Assembly: GCA_964370375.1 (NCBI GenBank)
Contig: CAYJIX010000005.1
Span: forward strand, 8,521 to 72,520
Direction of reading: 5' to 3'
Length of the DNA: 64,000 bases
From: CAYJIX01 sp964370375
GTDB lineage: Bacteria; Desulfobacterota; Desulfovibrionia; Desulfovibrionales; Desulfovibrionaceae
The notes beneath the pieces were generated by a model, which was given only the letters and a program-made list of their open reading frames with translations, did no database searches and was not told where the DNA came from. Below, piece by piece: positions 1-8,930 of the stretch; positions within the stretch are counted from its first letter, which is position 1; every line of letters starts with the position of its first letter. Both the position numbers and the translations under genes were made by a program.

Positions 1-411
1 CTAGAGCATTTATCTCAGAACCCATAAAATGTTTTAAATGATGATTCGTTATTAAAATGCTTTCCATATATTTTGTTAGTATTTACGGTCACAACGTGTT
101 AATCGATAATTCCAGATGCGCAAAGAAATCGATTAAAATTTTGTACATTTTCTTTAAGTTATGAATACTATTGCCAAAAAAGTCAGGAAATATTTTTTTG
201 GGGCAATGTGCGGTGCTTGAGCATGCTTTTTATATATCAGCAAACTGGCTTAAGATGTATTGAGCATAGCTAAAATACGCATAAATGGTTAAAGGGTCAA
301 TAGTATGGGATTGAGCTGAGCCACAAGCATTTATGAATGAACAGATGAAAAGATCCTGTAAAAATCGGTATGTTGTTGTATATGTAAAATTTGTCATGCT
401 CTTACGGCATG
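1..411. other. AT-rich stretch without a recognisable gene
   Basis: No ORF with protein-like composition is visible. The short reading frames that enter from the neighbouring diguanylate cyclase gene lack a ribosome binding site and similarity to anything I recognise. The stretch is AT-rich and lies 3' of the leftward cyclase gene. I see no strong terminator hairpin, tRNA or repeat in it. Confidence 0.5.
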
Positions 412-2055
412 TTATGGCTTCACCGTGAAAGAAGGATTTTCTGCAAGCAAATACACGTTGTTGCGGCCCCACTCTTTTGCTTTGTACAACGCATTGTCAG
501 CTTGAATCAGCAGCTCGTTACTGCTTGTTGGGGAGTTGTCCAGGCGCAAAGCCACGCCCACGCTAATGGTAACATATTGATCCACAGAAGAGCTTGCATG
601 TGGTATGTGCAGTTTGTGAACTTGTTTTCTCAATCGCTCTGCAACGTCTAGTGCGGCTTTTTTGGTTGTGCCCGGCAAGAGGATGCAAAATTCCTCGCCG
701 CCATAACGAAATAATTGGTCAGTCGATCGCCAAAGGGCACGGCGCATGGCTTTGGCCACCTTGGACAACACATTGTCACCTGCTTGGTGTCCATAGGTAT
801 CATTATATTTTTTAAACATGTCCACATCTATTAAAATGATAGCCAGCGAATACCTAGGATCTATGTCCGCAAGAAAGGTATCAAAGGCGCGTCGGTTGCT
901 CACACCGGTGAGGGCATCTAACAAGCTAAGATTTTTAAATTTATCCTTTTCTTTTTCCAAACTCTTTGAATGCGTTGATAGATTTCGTATGCTTTGTCCC
1001 AATGATGATAGCTTGGTGAATAAAGCATTTACTTCGTACAGGTGAGTTTTGGGAATCGTAGGCAAGGTAGGGTCTTTTTGGATATGCACAAGATACTGTG
1101 AAAGCTTAGTTAAAGGTAAAGCAATATGTAAATGTAAGAAAAAAAGTAAGAAAAATACTGTTAAGGAGATGACTCCCACAAAAGTATACATGATAAGCCG
1201 CAGTTGGGCTGTGTTGTGTTCAAAAGGTGCTATGGATACGTTTGCCTTTTCAATAGCCGAGTCAGAAACCGTTTTTGCCATGTTTTTTAGCAAAACATTG
1301 GCCTGTTGATGCAACAAGGCTGCTTTGTTTTGTACGGCCCAATGTTCTTGCAATGCCCTTTGCCAAAGGGTTAATGAGATAGCAATCTCATGATGCATGG
1401 TATTGCTTGTTTGCCCATGAAAAACGTGTGGCAGTTCTTCTGGAACAACGTACATTTTTTCTCCAAAAGGGGCGTTGACCCATTCTTCAAGCTGATAATG
1501 AAGTGGTTTTTGCGCAACATTGTGTAGGTTCATGTTGTGTGCTTGCCATGACAAAAGCAGTGTTTTAACAAGTTGACTTTCTGCAATTCTAAGGTGTTCC
1601 AAGGTGTTTGCGTGGTGTTGTTTTGTGGTGTCTAGTATGGCAACGAGTGTAAGGAGCTTTATGGCATGATACTCCATACTGGTGCTAGAAAAGTGGCGTT
1701 TGATGCTACTGTTGGCATTGGTTAAAAAGTGGCGTTTTTCAAAATCGTCTGTGGCTGAACGGATACCGTCAAGGCTATGGCGCAGGCTTTCAATCTGTCC
1801 CAGCAACTGTTTGCCGTCATGCAATTGCTGTGAATATAAGGTTTTTACTTCGCTAAAGGCCTTTTGGTTGCCGCTTAGGTTGTATTCAAGCAATATTGCA
1901 AAAATACATACAAAAAGTATAAAAAGCATAGTAATATAATAGAAAAGATTTGGAACGGTAAACCTTGGCCCTTCAGGCCTTTTCTTCGTTGATTTTTGAG
2001 AGGAGGGGGCGTTGTTTGCACCATATTTGATGGGTTTGTTATGTTCAATGATCAT
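412..2055 (-). CDS. membrane-anchored GGDEF diguanylate cyclase
   Basis: Predicted inner-membrane diguanylate cyclase that makes cyclic di-GMP from two GTP. The 547-residue product has a short cytoplasmic tail, a membrane segment at about residues 36-58, a helical extracytoplasmic sensor region of roughly 230 residues, a second membrane segment near 288-312, a short HAMP-like linker and a C-terminal GGDEF domain. The active-site signature reads GGEEF (near residue 455). RSTD lies five residues before it and fits the RxxD inhibitory site, so product feedback is expected. The ATG is preceded by AAGGA at good spacing. The sensor region matches no ligand domain I can name. The gene stands alone on its strand, so its target process cannot be inferred. 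Confidence 0.9.
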   Translation of the reverse strand: MIIEHNKPIKYGANNAPSSQKSTKKRPEGPRFTVPNLFYYITMLFILFVCIFAILLEYNLSGNQKAFSEVKTLYSQQLHDGKQLLGQIESLRHSLDGIRSATDDFEKRHFLTNANSSIKRHFSSTSMEYHAIKLLTLVAILDTTKQHHANTLEHLRIAESQLVKTLLLSWQAHNMNLHNVAQKPLHYQLEEWVNAPFGEKMYVVPEELPHVFHGQTSNTMHHEIAISLTLWQRALQEHWAVQNKAALLHQQANVLLKNMAKTVSDSAIEKANVSIAPFEHNTAQLRLIMYTFVGVISLTVFFLLFFLHLHIALPLTKLSQYLVHIQKDPTLPTIPKTHLYEVNALFTKLSSLGQSIRNLSTHSKSLEKEKDKFKNLSLLDALTGVSNRRAFDTFLADIDPRYSLAIILIDVDMFKKYNDTYGHQAGDNVLSKVAKAMRRALWRSTDQLFRYGGEEFCILLPGTTKKAALDVAERLRKQVHKLHIPHASSSVDQYVTISVGVALRLDNSPTSSNELLIQADNALYKAKEWGRNNVYLLAENPSFTVKP

Positions 2056-2672
2056 GGTTATTCCTTTTTTGAGTAGAATCGTGGCACAAGTAGGCGAGAA
2101 GTAAAACGATGCCTACAATTTTCTATGAAGCCATTTTGGAAAAAAGTATCCGTGATGTAGATTTGGCAAAACATAGATAATTCATGGCGGCGACGATGCT
2201 TGATGGGTGAGCATTTTGTGTAACTCTATGCAGGTTTGTATCCTATGATGAGAAATGTGCTCAAGGAGGTTCTCGATGTTTTTTACATATTGCGCATAAG
2301 GTGCTTGGTCAATGATATCTGTACAAGCTATCGTGGTGTAGCTGTAATAAATAAAGGTGCTTATATTGTGACGTAACATGCAATTAGAAATGGTGCTGGA
2401 CAGAACATGATAACGCACAAGCTAGGCTGTCCCATAAGTGTGCGATAGCGTATTTTTAGGTGTTTCTAACGCCAAGCAATCTTTGCGCGAAGGGCAGCCA
2501 CAGGAGCAAGCTCAAATTCGCGCTTTTTGGCAAAGCAAAACAACATAAGCCAGTTTGTGTTGAAGTATAAGATGCGTTTGTGTGAATTGCAGGGCAATAC
2601 CCTGCATTTGGGGCATTGCATGATATAGCCACTCAGGGTAAGATTAAAAACAACAGGTTTTAAAGGAGTATC
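2056..2672. other. 617-base intergenic region
   Basis: Region between the divergent cyclase gene and the next operon. It holds a 78-codon leftward frame (2182-2418) without a ribosome binding site or recognised family, so it is not called as a gene. A 7-bp hairpin, TGCAGGG/CCCTGCA, sits at 2588-2606, about 65 bases before the next start. It could be a weak terminator or leader structure. The downstream gene has a clear AAAGGAG ribosome binding site. Confidence 0.4.
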
Positions 2673-3509
2673 ATGTCCACTTCATCCATGCTTATTTTGG
2701 TGCCCTGGCTTCATCGAAGCTTTGTTGCGCCAACACTTCCTACGCTTGATGGGGAAGGTTCTGTGCAAACGCTTTGGCCGGGACTCCCCGATCCTCCAAA
2801 AGAGGATGCGATTTTTTGTCCACAATTTCCTTATACGCCCGCTGAGGCGCGGGCGTGTTTGAGCGATTGGCAGGCTTTTGTCCAAGAACGCTCAGCCGTT
2901 GCCGAAAAAGCGCGGCACGAAAGCTTGCATGAACAATTTTCTCAACAATATATGAATGAAGATGCGTTGCTACAGGATTTTGTTCGTACTGGAACCTATT
3001 CATCACCTAAGCACGATGCAGGAACACAAGAACAAGAAATGTTGCGTGCCGCCCAGCGTCGGTTGCTCATGATCTGGATGCAGGAGGAAGAGGTTGTAGG
3101 CATACAAAAGCTTTTGGCAAGGTATCAAGAAGGAACGCATAATCTTGCAGAATCCTTGCACGACCATAGCCTTGAAGAAGGGGAGCTTACAGCAGAAAAA
3201 ATGCCGACTGTTGCAGACAAGTCACTCGTGTTTGACGATGCACAGGCATTACTGCCACCTTGGTCCTTTGCCCTAATCAATATGTTGCCGTTTATCCCTG
3301 TAGATGCTGTATTGTACGTGGCGGATGAAAGGATGCGCGATGCGATAATGCAACTTGACGTTACGTTACAGCCACTTATCCCTGCAACAAAGACCACGCC
3401 TTTGGTACGTCAGGTTGAGCTGCCGTTGTGGGCCTTGCTTGGTCTTCGTGAAAACGAGGCAAAGCCGTGGTGTCAAACCCGTACGCTTCGTGTGGTGGAG
3501 GCGTTATGA
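2673..3509 (+). CDS. hypothetical protein, first gene of a pair with a HAD phosphatase
   Basis: I do not recognise this 278-residue soluble protein. It has no signal peptide or membrane segment. It has an N-terminal Trp/Pro-rich part (LWPGLPDPPKE near residue 35), a charged helical middle (about 70-170) and a hydrophobic C-terminal third. The start is ATG after AAAGGAG. Its TGA stop overlaps the ATG of the HAD hydrolase (ATGA), so the two are translationally coupled and probably act in one process. Codon use looks like its neighbours. It is probably a lineage-restricted protein of Desulfovibrio-like bacteria. No function is assigned. Confidence 0.75.
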   Translation: MSTSSMLILVPWLHRSFVAPTLPTLDGEGSVQTLWPGLPDPPKEDAIFCPQFPYTPAEARACLSDWQAFVQERSAVAEKARHESLHEQFSQQYMNEDALLQDFVRTGTYSSPKHDAGTQEQEMLRAAQRRLLMIWMQEEEVVGIQKLLARYQEGTHNLAESLHDHSLEEGELTAEKMPTVADKSLVFDDAQALLPPWSFALINMLPFIPVDAVLYVADERMRDAIMQLDVTLQPLIPATKTTPLVRQVELPLWALLGLRENEAKPWCQTRTLRVVEAL

Positions 3510-4162
3510 CACAGTCTTCTGTAATGTTACCCAAAGGGCTTTATGGCGTGATTTTTGACTGCGATGGGGTGCTTGTCAACTCTCGTGGTGCCAATATTGC
3601 GTACTACAACATGATTTTGCACGAACTTGGCAAACCTTCCATGACCCTTGAGCAAGAAAATTTTGCGCAAATGTCGACAGCCATTCAAGCCATTGAACAT
3701 ATTACAACAGTGGAAGAGCGAGAGCGGATTCCGGAAATTTGTACACGCAATCCTTATCGTGAATACAGTTTGCCCATTTTACGCCTTGAGCCGGGTATAG
3801 TTGAATGTCTTGAGTGCATGCAAGAGCTTGGGCTAAAGCTTGCCATTCATACCAATCGTGGTGCCGGCATGCAAGATGTCCTTGACAAATTTGGATTGCA
3901 ACACATGTTTAATCCTGTGATGACTGTTGACAAGGTCGCTCCAAAACCTGATCCTGAAGGCATTCATGTGATTTTAAACGCGTGGAATGTTTCGGCACAG
4001 GCCGTGGCCTTTGTGGGGGATAGCCTAACAGATGCAGAAGCATCAAAGCGGGCTAACGTGTTCTTTATGGCGTATAAAAATACGGCACTGCAAGCAGACG
4101 TGCACCTTGCGTCCTTTGCAGATCTGCAAAGCATGTTGAGCCTAGCGTATAAGAAGGCCTAA
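3506..4162 (+). CDS. HAD-superfamily phosphatase (phosphoglycolate phosphatase-like)
   Basis: Haloacid dehalogenase-fold phosphohydrolase of 218 residues, probably acting on a small phosphorylated metabolite. Motif I is FDCDGVL, with nucleophile Asp18 and general acid Asp20. Motif II is HTNRG, motif III is the Lys in KPDPEG, and motif IV is GDSLTDAE. The helical segment after motif I is a C1 cap as in phosphoglycolate phosphatases and beta-phosphoglucomutases. I chose the ATG that overlaps the upstream stop as ATGA; an in-frame start 39 bases earlier would lie inside the upstream gene. The substrate cannot be read from sequence. A Gph-like or nucleotidase role is possible. Confidence 0.88.
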   Translation: MTQSSVMLPKGLYGVIFDCDGVLVNSRGANIAYYNMILHELGKPSMTLEQENFAQMSTAIQAIEHITTVEERERIPEICTRNPYREYSLPILRLEPGIVECLECMQELGLKLAIHTNRGAGMQDVLDKFGLQHMFNPVMTVDKVAPKPDPEGIHVILNAWNVSAQAVAFVGDSLTDAEASKRANVFFMAYKNTALQADVHLASFADLQSMLSLAYKKA

Positions 4163-4350
4163 GGACGGTTCATAGGGCTTTTCTAAGGTCTGTATTGTTA
4201 TGGATTTTAAGGGTAAGGTCATTTTGTTGAGGGTGCGGTGTCTTGTTATTTTTTGAGCTTTTTTATACATGCAGCACGCTAAAGTCGGTGTGCTATAAAG
4301 GGGCTCAACCCTCTTGAGTTTGACCTAGATTTTGGAATAAGGAGATCTAG

Positions 4351-4659
4351 ATGTTTGTTTTTGCCAATATTGTTTCAGCCGTGGCCATGTTGCTCAACAC
4401 TTTGGCCTCCCTTTATTTTTGGATTATGCTTATTGCTGTTTTGCTCACTTGGGTGCGTCCTGATCCTTATAACCCCATTGTTCGCACACTCACAGCACTT
4501 ACAGAGCCTGTTTTGTACCGAGTGCGAAAATGGTTGCCTTTTACATACATAGGTGGGCTTGATCTTTCGCCTGTTGTGGTGCTTATTGCGTTGCAACTTA
4601 TCGAAAGCATCGTTGTTCGTTCGCTCCTTCAGTGGTCAGCCATGCTTAATGGTTCATAG
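4351..4659 (+). CDS. YggT-family membrane protein
   Basis: Small integral membrane protein (102 residues) with two hydrophobic segments, at about 8-32 and 70-95, flanking the characteristic YggT core (motifs VRPDPYNPIVR and LTEPVL). YggT proteins are broadly conserved near cell-division or amino-acid genes and are linked to membrane or osmotic functions, without a defined activity. The start is ATG after AAGGAG. It precedes the DUF465/ilv block, as I recall for Desulfovibrio. A long structured gap separates it from ilv, so the two may be separate transcripts. Confidence 0.88.
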   Translation: MFVFANIVSAVAMLLNTLASLYFWIMLIAVLLTWVRPDPYNPIVRTLTALTEPVLYRVRKWLPFTYIGGLDLSPVVVLIALQLIESIVVRSLLQWSAMLNGS

Positions 4660-5085
4660 AAAGGGTTGACGGAACAGCTTCGTCGCAGGTACAAAGCGCT
4701 TGCCGCAGGCCATTGTACCCGTTCTGGCAAACATGTACGGAAAGCATTCCCTTTTGGGATGAATTGCGTTATGTTGAACATGGCTGCTGTGAAAATGGCT
4801 GAAAAGCTGTTTCAAATAGGCACAATGACGCGTTTTTTTACAAATCGTCATCGCCAAACCCAAAGCCGCATTTTTGGGTGCAGCTCTATGCATACAGTGA
4901 AAAAGACAGCGTTGCTGTCCTTGTATAAAGGCAGTGTTGCTGCCGTGGGCGTCATAAATACCTTTCCTGTCAAGACAGTTTTGCTGGCTTAGGCGGGACA
5001 ACTGCCCAAACGGGCTTTGGCATCAGTCTAAAGCTAGATTAGACTAGCTTTGCCAAACAACCTATAATCTTAGGAGAGTACCATT
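4660..5085 (+). promoter_or_regulatory. long hairpin-rich leader upstream of the ilv operon
   Basis: This 426-base gap holds ordered inverted repeats: GGTACAA/TTGTACC (4688-4719), GACAGC/GCTGTC (4905-4919), GGCAG/CTGCC (4930-4944), GCCC/GGGC (5004-5015, followed by TTT) and two overlapping stems. AGTCTAA/TTAGACT (5025-5045) and AAAGCTAG/CTAGCTTT (5030-5051) cannot form at the same time. A short frame at 4888-4992 encodes 34 residues, 12 of them Val, Leu or Ile, and ends just before these stems. The layout resembles an attenuator for branched-chain amino acids, but the ribosome binding site is weak and the codons are not tightly clustered. Regulatory function is inference. Confidence 0.35.
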
Positions 5086-5319
5086 ATGGAACAACACCAC
5101 CTCCACTTGCTGGAAAAATACTCTCAAGCTAACCCAGAACTCAAGGAACTGTGGGATGACCACATTCTTTACAACAAGCAGATCGAAAAATTGGAAGGCA
5201 AAGCCTTTTGCACCCCAGCAGAAGTGCAAACTCTAAAACAATTGAAGAAACAAAAACTGGAAGGCAAAACCAAGCTTATGGACCTTCTGGAGAGATGCGA
5301 AGAGCAGGGCGGCAAATAA
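5086..5319 (+). CDS. DUF465 (YdcH-like) small coiled-coil protein
   Basis: 77-residue, highly charged, helical protein of the DUF465/YdcH family, recognisable by NPELKELWDDH and a Lys/Glu-rich second helix (LKQLKKQKLEGKTKL). No biochemical role is established for the family. The start is ATG after TAGGAGAG. The stop TAA overlaps the ATG of ilvB as TAATG, so the two are translationally coupled. That puts this protein firmly in the branched-chain amino-acid operon, possibly as an accessory or simply as a conserved passenger. Confidence 0.88.
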   Translation: MEQHHLHLLEKYSQANPELKELWDDHILYNKQIEKLEGKAFCTPAEVQTLKQLKKQKLEGKTKLMDLLERCEEQGGK

Positions 5320-7028
5320 TGAAATGCACCGGGGCCAGAATAGTTTTTGAGTGTTTACAGCGTGAGGGAGTGGAGGTCTTTTTCGGATATCCCGGAGGGA
5401 CTATTATTGACATTTACCACGAACTTACACAGCATCCAAACATCCGCCACGTCTTGGTGCGCCATGAACAAGGCGCAGTTCATGCGGCAGACGGTTATGC
5501 CAGAGCGTCCGGCAAGGTGGGCGTATGTATTGCTACCTCTGGCCCCGGTGCGACTAATACTGTTACAGGCATTGCAACTGCGTATGCCGATTCAATCCCC
5601 CTTGTGGTCATCACAGGCCAAGTGCAAACACACCTTATCGGCAACGATGCCTTTCAGGAAGTGGATATTGTAGGTATCACAAGACCATGCACTAAGCATA
5701 ATTTCTTGGTAAAAGATATCAAGGAATTGGCAAGTGTTTTGCGTCAGGCCTTTTATTTGGCAAGGTCAGGGAGGCCTGGGCCTGTTTTGGTTGATATCCC
5801 AAAAGATTTGCAGCAGCAGACCACAGAATTTGTCTGGCCTGAAAGCACGTCCATGCGCAGCTATAATCCTGTGTATAAGCCCAACGTCAATCAGCTACGC
5901 AGAGCTATGGAATTGCTTGAAAAAGCCAATCGCCCTTTGATCTTTTTAGGGGGTGGGGCGGTTATATCCAACGCTTCTGAAGCGGTCAGAAAATTTGCGA
6001 ATACCCTACAAATCCCTGTATCCAGCTCTCTTATGGGGCTTGGGGTTTTTTCGGGAAGCGATCCTTTATGGTTAGGCATGCTTGGAATGCATGGTACCTA
6101 CGCTGCCAACTCGGCTGTATACAATGCAGATGTGATTTTGGCTGTGGGAACACGATTTGACGACAGGATTACGGGCAGGCTTTCTGCCTTTGCTCCGGGC
6201 GCACGTATTATCCATATTGACATTGACCCTACTTCATTACGGAAAAATGTACCTGTGGAAATTCCCATCGTAGGGGATTGCCGTTTGGCGCTTGAGGCTT
6301 TGGATAAGCTTTTAGAGTCCGGAAAATATATCAGCACATGGGCAGAAAAACATGCGTCATGGCTTGCAACCATTCAAGAATGGAAACGTGTCCATCCCAT
6401 AGGTTGGACAGGTGGCTCTATGTTAAAGCCTCAGCAAGTCATCGAAGCTTTAAACAGTTACACAAAGGGTAATGCCATCATCACAACTGAAGTTGGGCAA
6501 AACCAAATGTGGACAGCCCTGCATTATCAATTTGAATCTCCGCGCACCTTGCTCACCTCTGGTGGCCTTGGAACCATGGGCTATGGTTTGCCCGCAGCCA
6601 TTGGAGCGCAGCTGGCGTGCCCTGATAAGCTTGTAGTTGATGTGGCCGGTGACGGTTCCATTCAGATGAATATTCAAGAGCTTATGACCGCTGTTGAAAA
6701 CCGTTTGCCTGTAAAAGTCCTTATCCTCAACAACAAATACCTTGGCATGGTGCGCCAATGGCAAGAGCTGTTTTATGACAAAAACTATATGGGTGTGGAC
6801 ATGCAAAACCAGCCTGATTTTGTCAAACTGGCCGAAGCCTATGGCGCAGAAGGGGTGCGTATCACCACAGAAGAAGAGCTTTCTACGTTATTGCCAAAGG
6901 CACTTGCATCAGCATCGACAACCGTTATTGATGTACGTGTTGAATGTGAGGAAAACGTGTTCCCCATGGTAGCCGCCGGAAAAGCTCTTAATGAAATGCT
7001 GTTTAGCGAAATGATGCTGGATACGTAG
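5319..7028 (+). CDS. ilvB: acetolactate synthase large (catalytic) subunit
   Basis: Thiamine-diphosphate enzyme that condenses two pyruvates to acetolactate, or pyruvate plus 2-oxobutyrate to acetohydroxybutyrate. This is the first common step of valine, leucine and isoleucine synthesis. The 569-residue product has the N-terminal ThDP pyrimidine domain with catalytic Glu50 in VRHEQGAVHAADGYAR, the central FAD-binding domain (GTRFDDRITG), and the C-terminal domain with the GDGS...NN Mg-ThDP motif. I placed the start at the TAATG overlap with the DUF465 gene; a longer frame upstream is not supported. The regulatory subunit follows after 142 bases, then ilvC, forming one anabolic unit. Confidence 0.96.
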   Translation: MKCTGARIVFECLQREGVEVFFGYPGGTIIDIYHELTQHPNIRHVLVRHEQGAVHAADGYARASGKVGVCIATSGPGATNTVTGIATAYADSIPLVVITGQVQTHLIGNDAFQEVDIVGITRPCTKHNFLVKDIKELASVLRQAFYLARSGRPGPVLVDIPKDLQQQTTEFVWPESTSMRSYNPVYKPNVNQLRRAMELLEKANRPLIFLGGGAVISNASEAVRKFANTLQIPVSSSLMGLGVFSGSDPLWLGMLGMHGTYAANSAVYNADVILAVGTRFDDRITGRLSAFAPGARIIHIDIDPTSLRKNVPVEIPIVGDCRLALEALDKLLESGKYISTWAEKHASWLATIQEWKRVHPIGWTGGSMLKPQQVIEALNSYTKGNAIITTEVGQNQMWTALHYQFESPRTLLTSGGLGTMGYGLPAAIGAQLACPDKLVVDVAGDGSIQMNIQELMTAVENRLPVKVLILNNKYLGMVRQWQELFYDKNYMGVDMQNQPDFVKLAEAYGAEGVRITTEEELSTLLPKALASASTTVIDVRVECEENVFPMVAAGKALNEMLFSEMMLDT

Positions 7029-7170
7029 GCGATTTGTAAGGCAATTAAAAAAATATGTTGCCATTGTTCCTTCCTATCCTTTTTGCCGACAGTTCAAGAT
7101 ATGTATTTTGAATGGCCTAGGGGTAGATATTTTCAAAGTAAAACTTTTCTAAGGTTTTTGCGGAGGCAAG

Positions 7171-7650
7171 ATGCGTCGCGTACTATCAGTGCTTGTGGAA
7201 AATGAGCCGGGGGCCCTTTCTAGGATTGCCAGCTTGTTCAGCGGTCGTGGGTTTAACATTGAATCCTTGGCTGTTGCGCCTACAATGGATGAAAAAATTT
7301 CGCACATGACCATCACCACGAACAGCGACGAACAGCTTATTGAGCAGATTGTCAAGCAATTGCGCAAACTCGTTCCCGTAATCAAGGTGGTTGATTTTGA
7401 AAATACAGCTACCGTTGAGCGCGAAATGATGTTTTTACGCATCCATGCCGAAGATTCTACCCGTGGCGAGATTTTGCGAGTGGCGGATATTTTTCGCTGC
7501 AAAGTCGTTGATGTTGGCGTTAGCGATATCACCCTTGAGGCCTCCGGCAACAATGAAAAAATCAATGCCATCATCCACCTTTTGCAACGATTTGGCATTA
7601 AGGAGATTGCGCGCACAGGCACGTTGGCCATGCGCCGTTCCATGCAATAA
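7171..7650 (+). CDS. ilvN: acetolactate synthase small (regulatory) subunit
   Basis: 159-residue regulatory subunit with an N-terminal ACT domain (about residues 4-75; VLVENEPGALSRIASLFSGR) that binds valine for feedback inhibition, and a C-terminal domain that contacts the catalytic subunit. Length is normal for the family (about 160). The start is ATG after GGAGG. The gaps to ilvB (142 bases) and ilvC (173 bases) are unusually long for one operon, so internal promoters or processing sites are possible. Confidence 0.95.
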   Translation: MRRVLSVLVENEPGALSRIASLFSGRGFNIESLAVAPTMDEKISHMTITTNSDEQLIEQIVKQLRKLVPVIKVVDFENTATVEREMMFLRIHAEDSTRGEILRVADIFRCKVVDVGVSDITLEASGNNEKINAIIHLLQRFGIKEIARTGTLAMRRSMQ

Positions 7651-7823
7651 ACCGCATAATATAGCGGAATTGGAATACCAAAAGAGTAGCAGAATATTTG
7701 AAAAGTGAACTCGTTGTGCGCAGTAACAAACGCGCAATGTTGTTATTTTTACAAAGCTCTGTTTTTACAATCACCAGAGCCTTTTCATCATGAAAAAGCT
7801 CCAAAGAAGGGTAAGGAGTACCC

Positions 7824-8816
7824 ATGAAAGCGTATTACGAACAAGATGCCAACCTTGACTTTTTGAAAGATAGCACAGTAGCCATCATTGGTTATGGTAG
7901 CCAGGGCCATGCCCATGCGCAAAATTTGCGCGATTCAGGTGTGCGCGTAGTGGTTGGACAGCGCCCCGGCGGACGGAATTATGAACTTGCCAAAGAACAT
8001 GGCTTTGAACCCATGAGTGCTGCCGAAGCTGCCAAAGCCGCAGACATGATTATGATTTTATTGCCTGACCAGCATCAAGCAAGCGTCTATCATGAATCCA
8101 TCTTGCCTGCGCTTACAGCCGGTAAATCCTTGCTGTTTGCCCACGGTTTTAATATCCATTTTGCTCAGATTGAACCGCCCAAAGATGTGGACGTCTTCAT
8201 GATCGCTCCTAAAGGTCCCGGGCACCTTGTGCGCCGTACCTACACAGAAGGCGGCGGCGTACCCTGCCTTGTGGCTATTTATCAAGACGCCAGCGGCAAA
8301 GCCATGGATAAAGCCCTTGCCTATGCCAAGGGTGTTGGTGGAGCCCGTTCAGGCGTTATTGAAACTACGTTTAAAGAAGAAACCGAAACCGACCTTTTTG
8401 GCGAGCAGGCTGTTCTTTGCGGAGGCTTGACCGAATTGATCAAAGCCGGATTCGAGACCTTGGTTGAAGCAGGCTATCAGCCTGAAATCGCATACTTTGA
8501 ATGCTTGCACGAAGTAAAGCTGATTGTCGACCTTATTTATGAAGGCGGCCTTGCCAAAATGCGCGATTCTGTGAGCGATACAGCCGAATACGGCGATTAC
8601 CGCACAGGGCCGCGGATTATTACTGATGAAACTCGTAAAACCATGAAGGCTGTTTTGAGCGACATTCAAAGCGGCAGATTTGCCCGCGACTTTATCCTTG
8701 AAGCAAAGGCAAATTATCCTTACTTTAAGGCCACCCGTCGCAACGAAGCTGATTTGCAAATTGAAAAAGTGGGCAAGGATTTACGCGCTCTTATGCCTTG
8801 GCTTGAGCGTAAATAA
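7824..8816 (+). CDS. ilvC: ketol-acid reductoisomerase, class I
   Basis: Converts acetolactate or acetohydroxybutyrate to the dihydroxy acids by Mg-dependent alkyl migration and NAD(P)H reduction. The 330-residue product is a class I (short) enzyme with the Rossmann motif GYGSQGHAHA at residues 23-32, the cofactor-selecting loop GQRPGGRN, and the metal-binding segment ETDLFGEQ. The start is ATG after AAGGAG. It closes the ilvBNC run and is followed by a strong bidirectional terminator shared with the convergent isoaspartyl dipeptidase gene. Whether NADPH or NADH is preferred cannot be settled by eye. Confidence 0.96.
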   Translation: MKAYYEQDANLDFLKDSTVAIIGYGSQGHAHAQNLRDSGVRVVVGQRPGGRNYELAKEHGFEPMSAAEAAKAADMIMILLPDQHQASVYHESILPALTAGKSLLFAHGFNIHFAQIEPPKDVDVFMIAPKGPGHLVRRTYTEGGGVPCLVAIYQDASGKAMDKALAYAKGVGGARSGVIETTFKEETETDLFGEQAVLCGGLTELIKAGFETLVEAGYQPEIAYFECLHEVKLIVDLIYEGGLAKMRDSVSDTAEYGDYRTGPRIITDETRKTMKAVLSDIQSGRFARDFILEAKANYPYFKATRRNEADLQIEKVGKDLRALMPWLERK

Positions 8817-8872
8817 ATGTATTTATAACGTTGTGCGCTGTATAAAGGCGTAGAACGTGCCAGAATTCATAC

Positions 8873-8913
8873 AAAAAGTGCCGCTAAAGAAAAGCTCTTT
8901 AGCGGCACTTTTT
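8873..8913. terminator. bidirectional terminator between ilvC and the isoaspartyl dipeptidase gene
   Basis: Perfect 18-bp inverted repeat AAAAAGTGCCGCTAAAGA with a 5-base loop. A and T tracts at the ends serve both strands. It lies between two convergent genes. Confidence 0.92.
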
Positions 8914-8930
8914 GTTATTCTATGCAAAGC

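Noticed and set aside
2182..2418. 78-codon leftward reading frame between the cyclase and the hypothetical gene
   Set aside because: No ribosome binding site, no recognised family, and composition not clearly protein-like. Kept only as a note.
4666..4992. 108-codon frame in the ilv leader
   Set aside because: The whole frame overlaps strong inverted repeats and has no family. Only its last 34 codons are considered, as a possible leader peptide.
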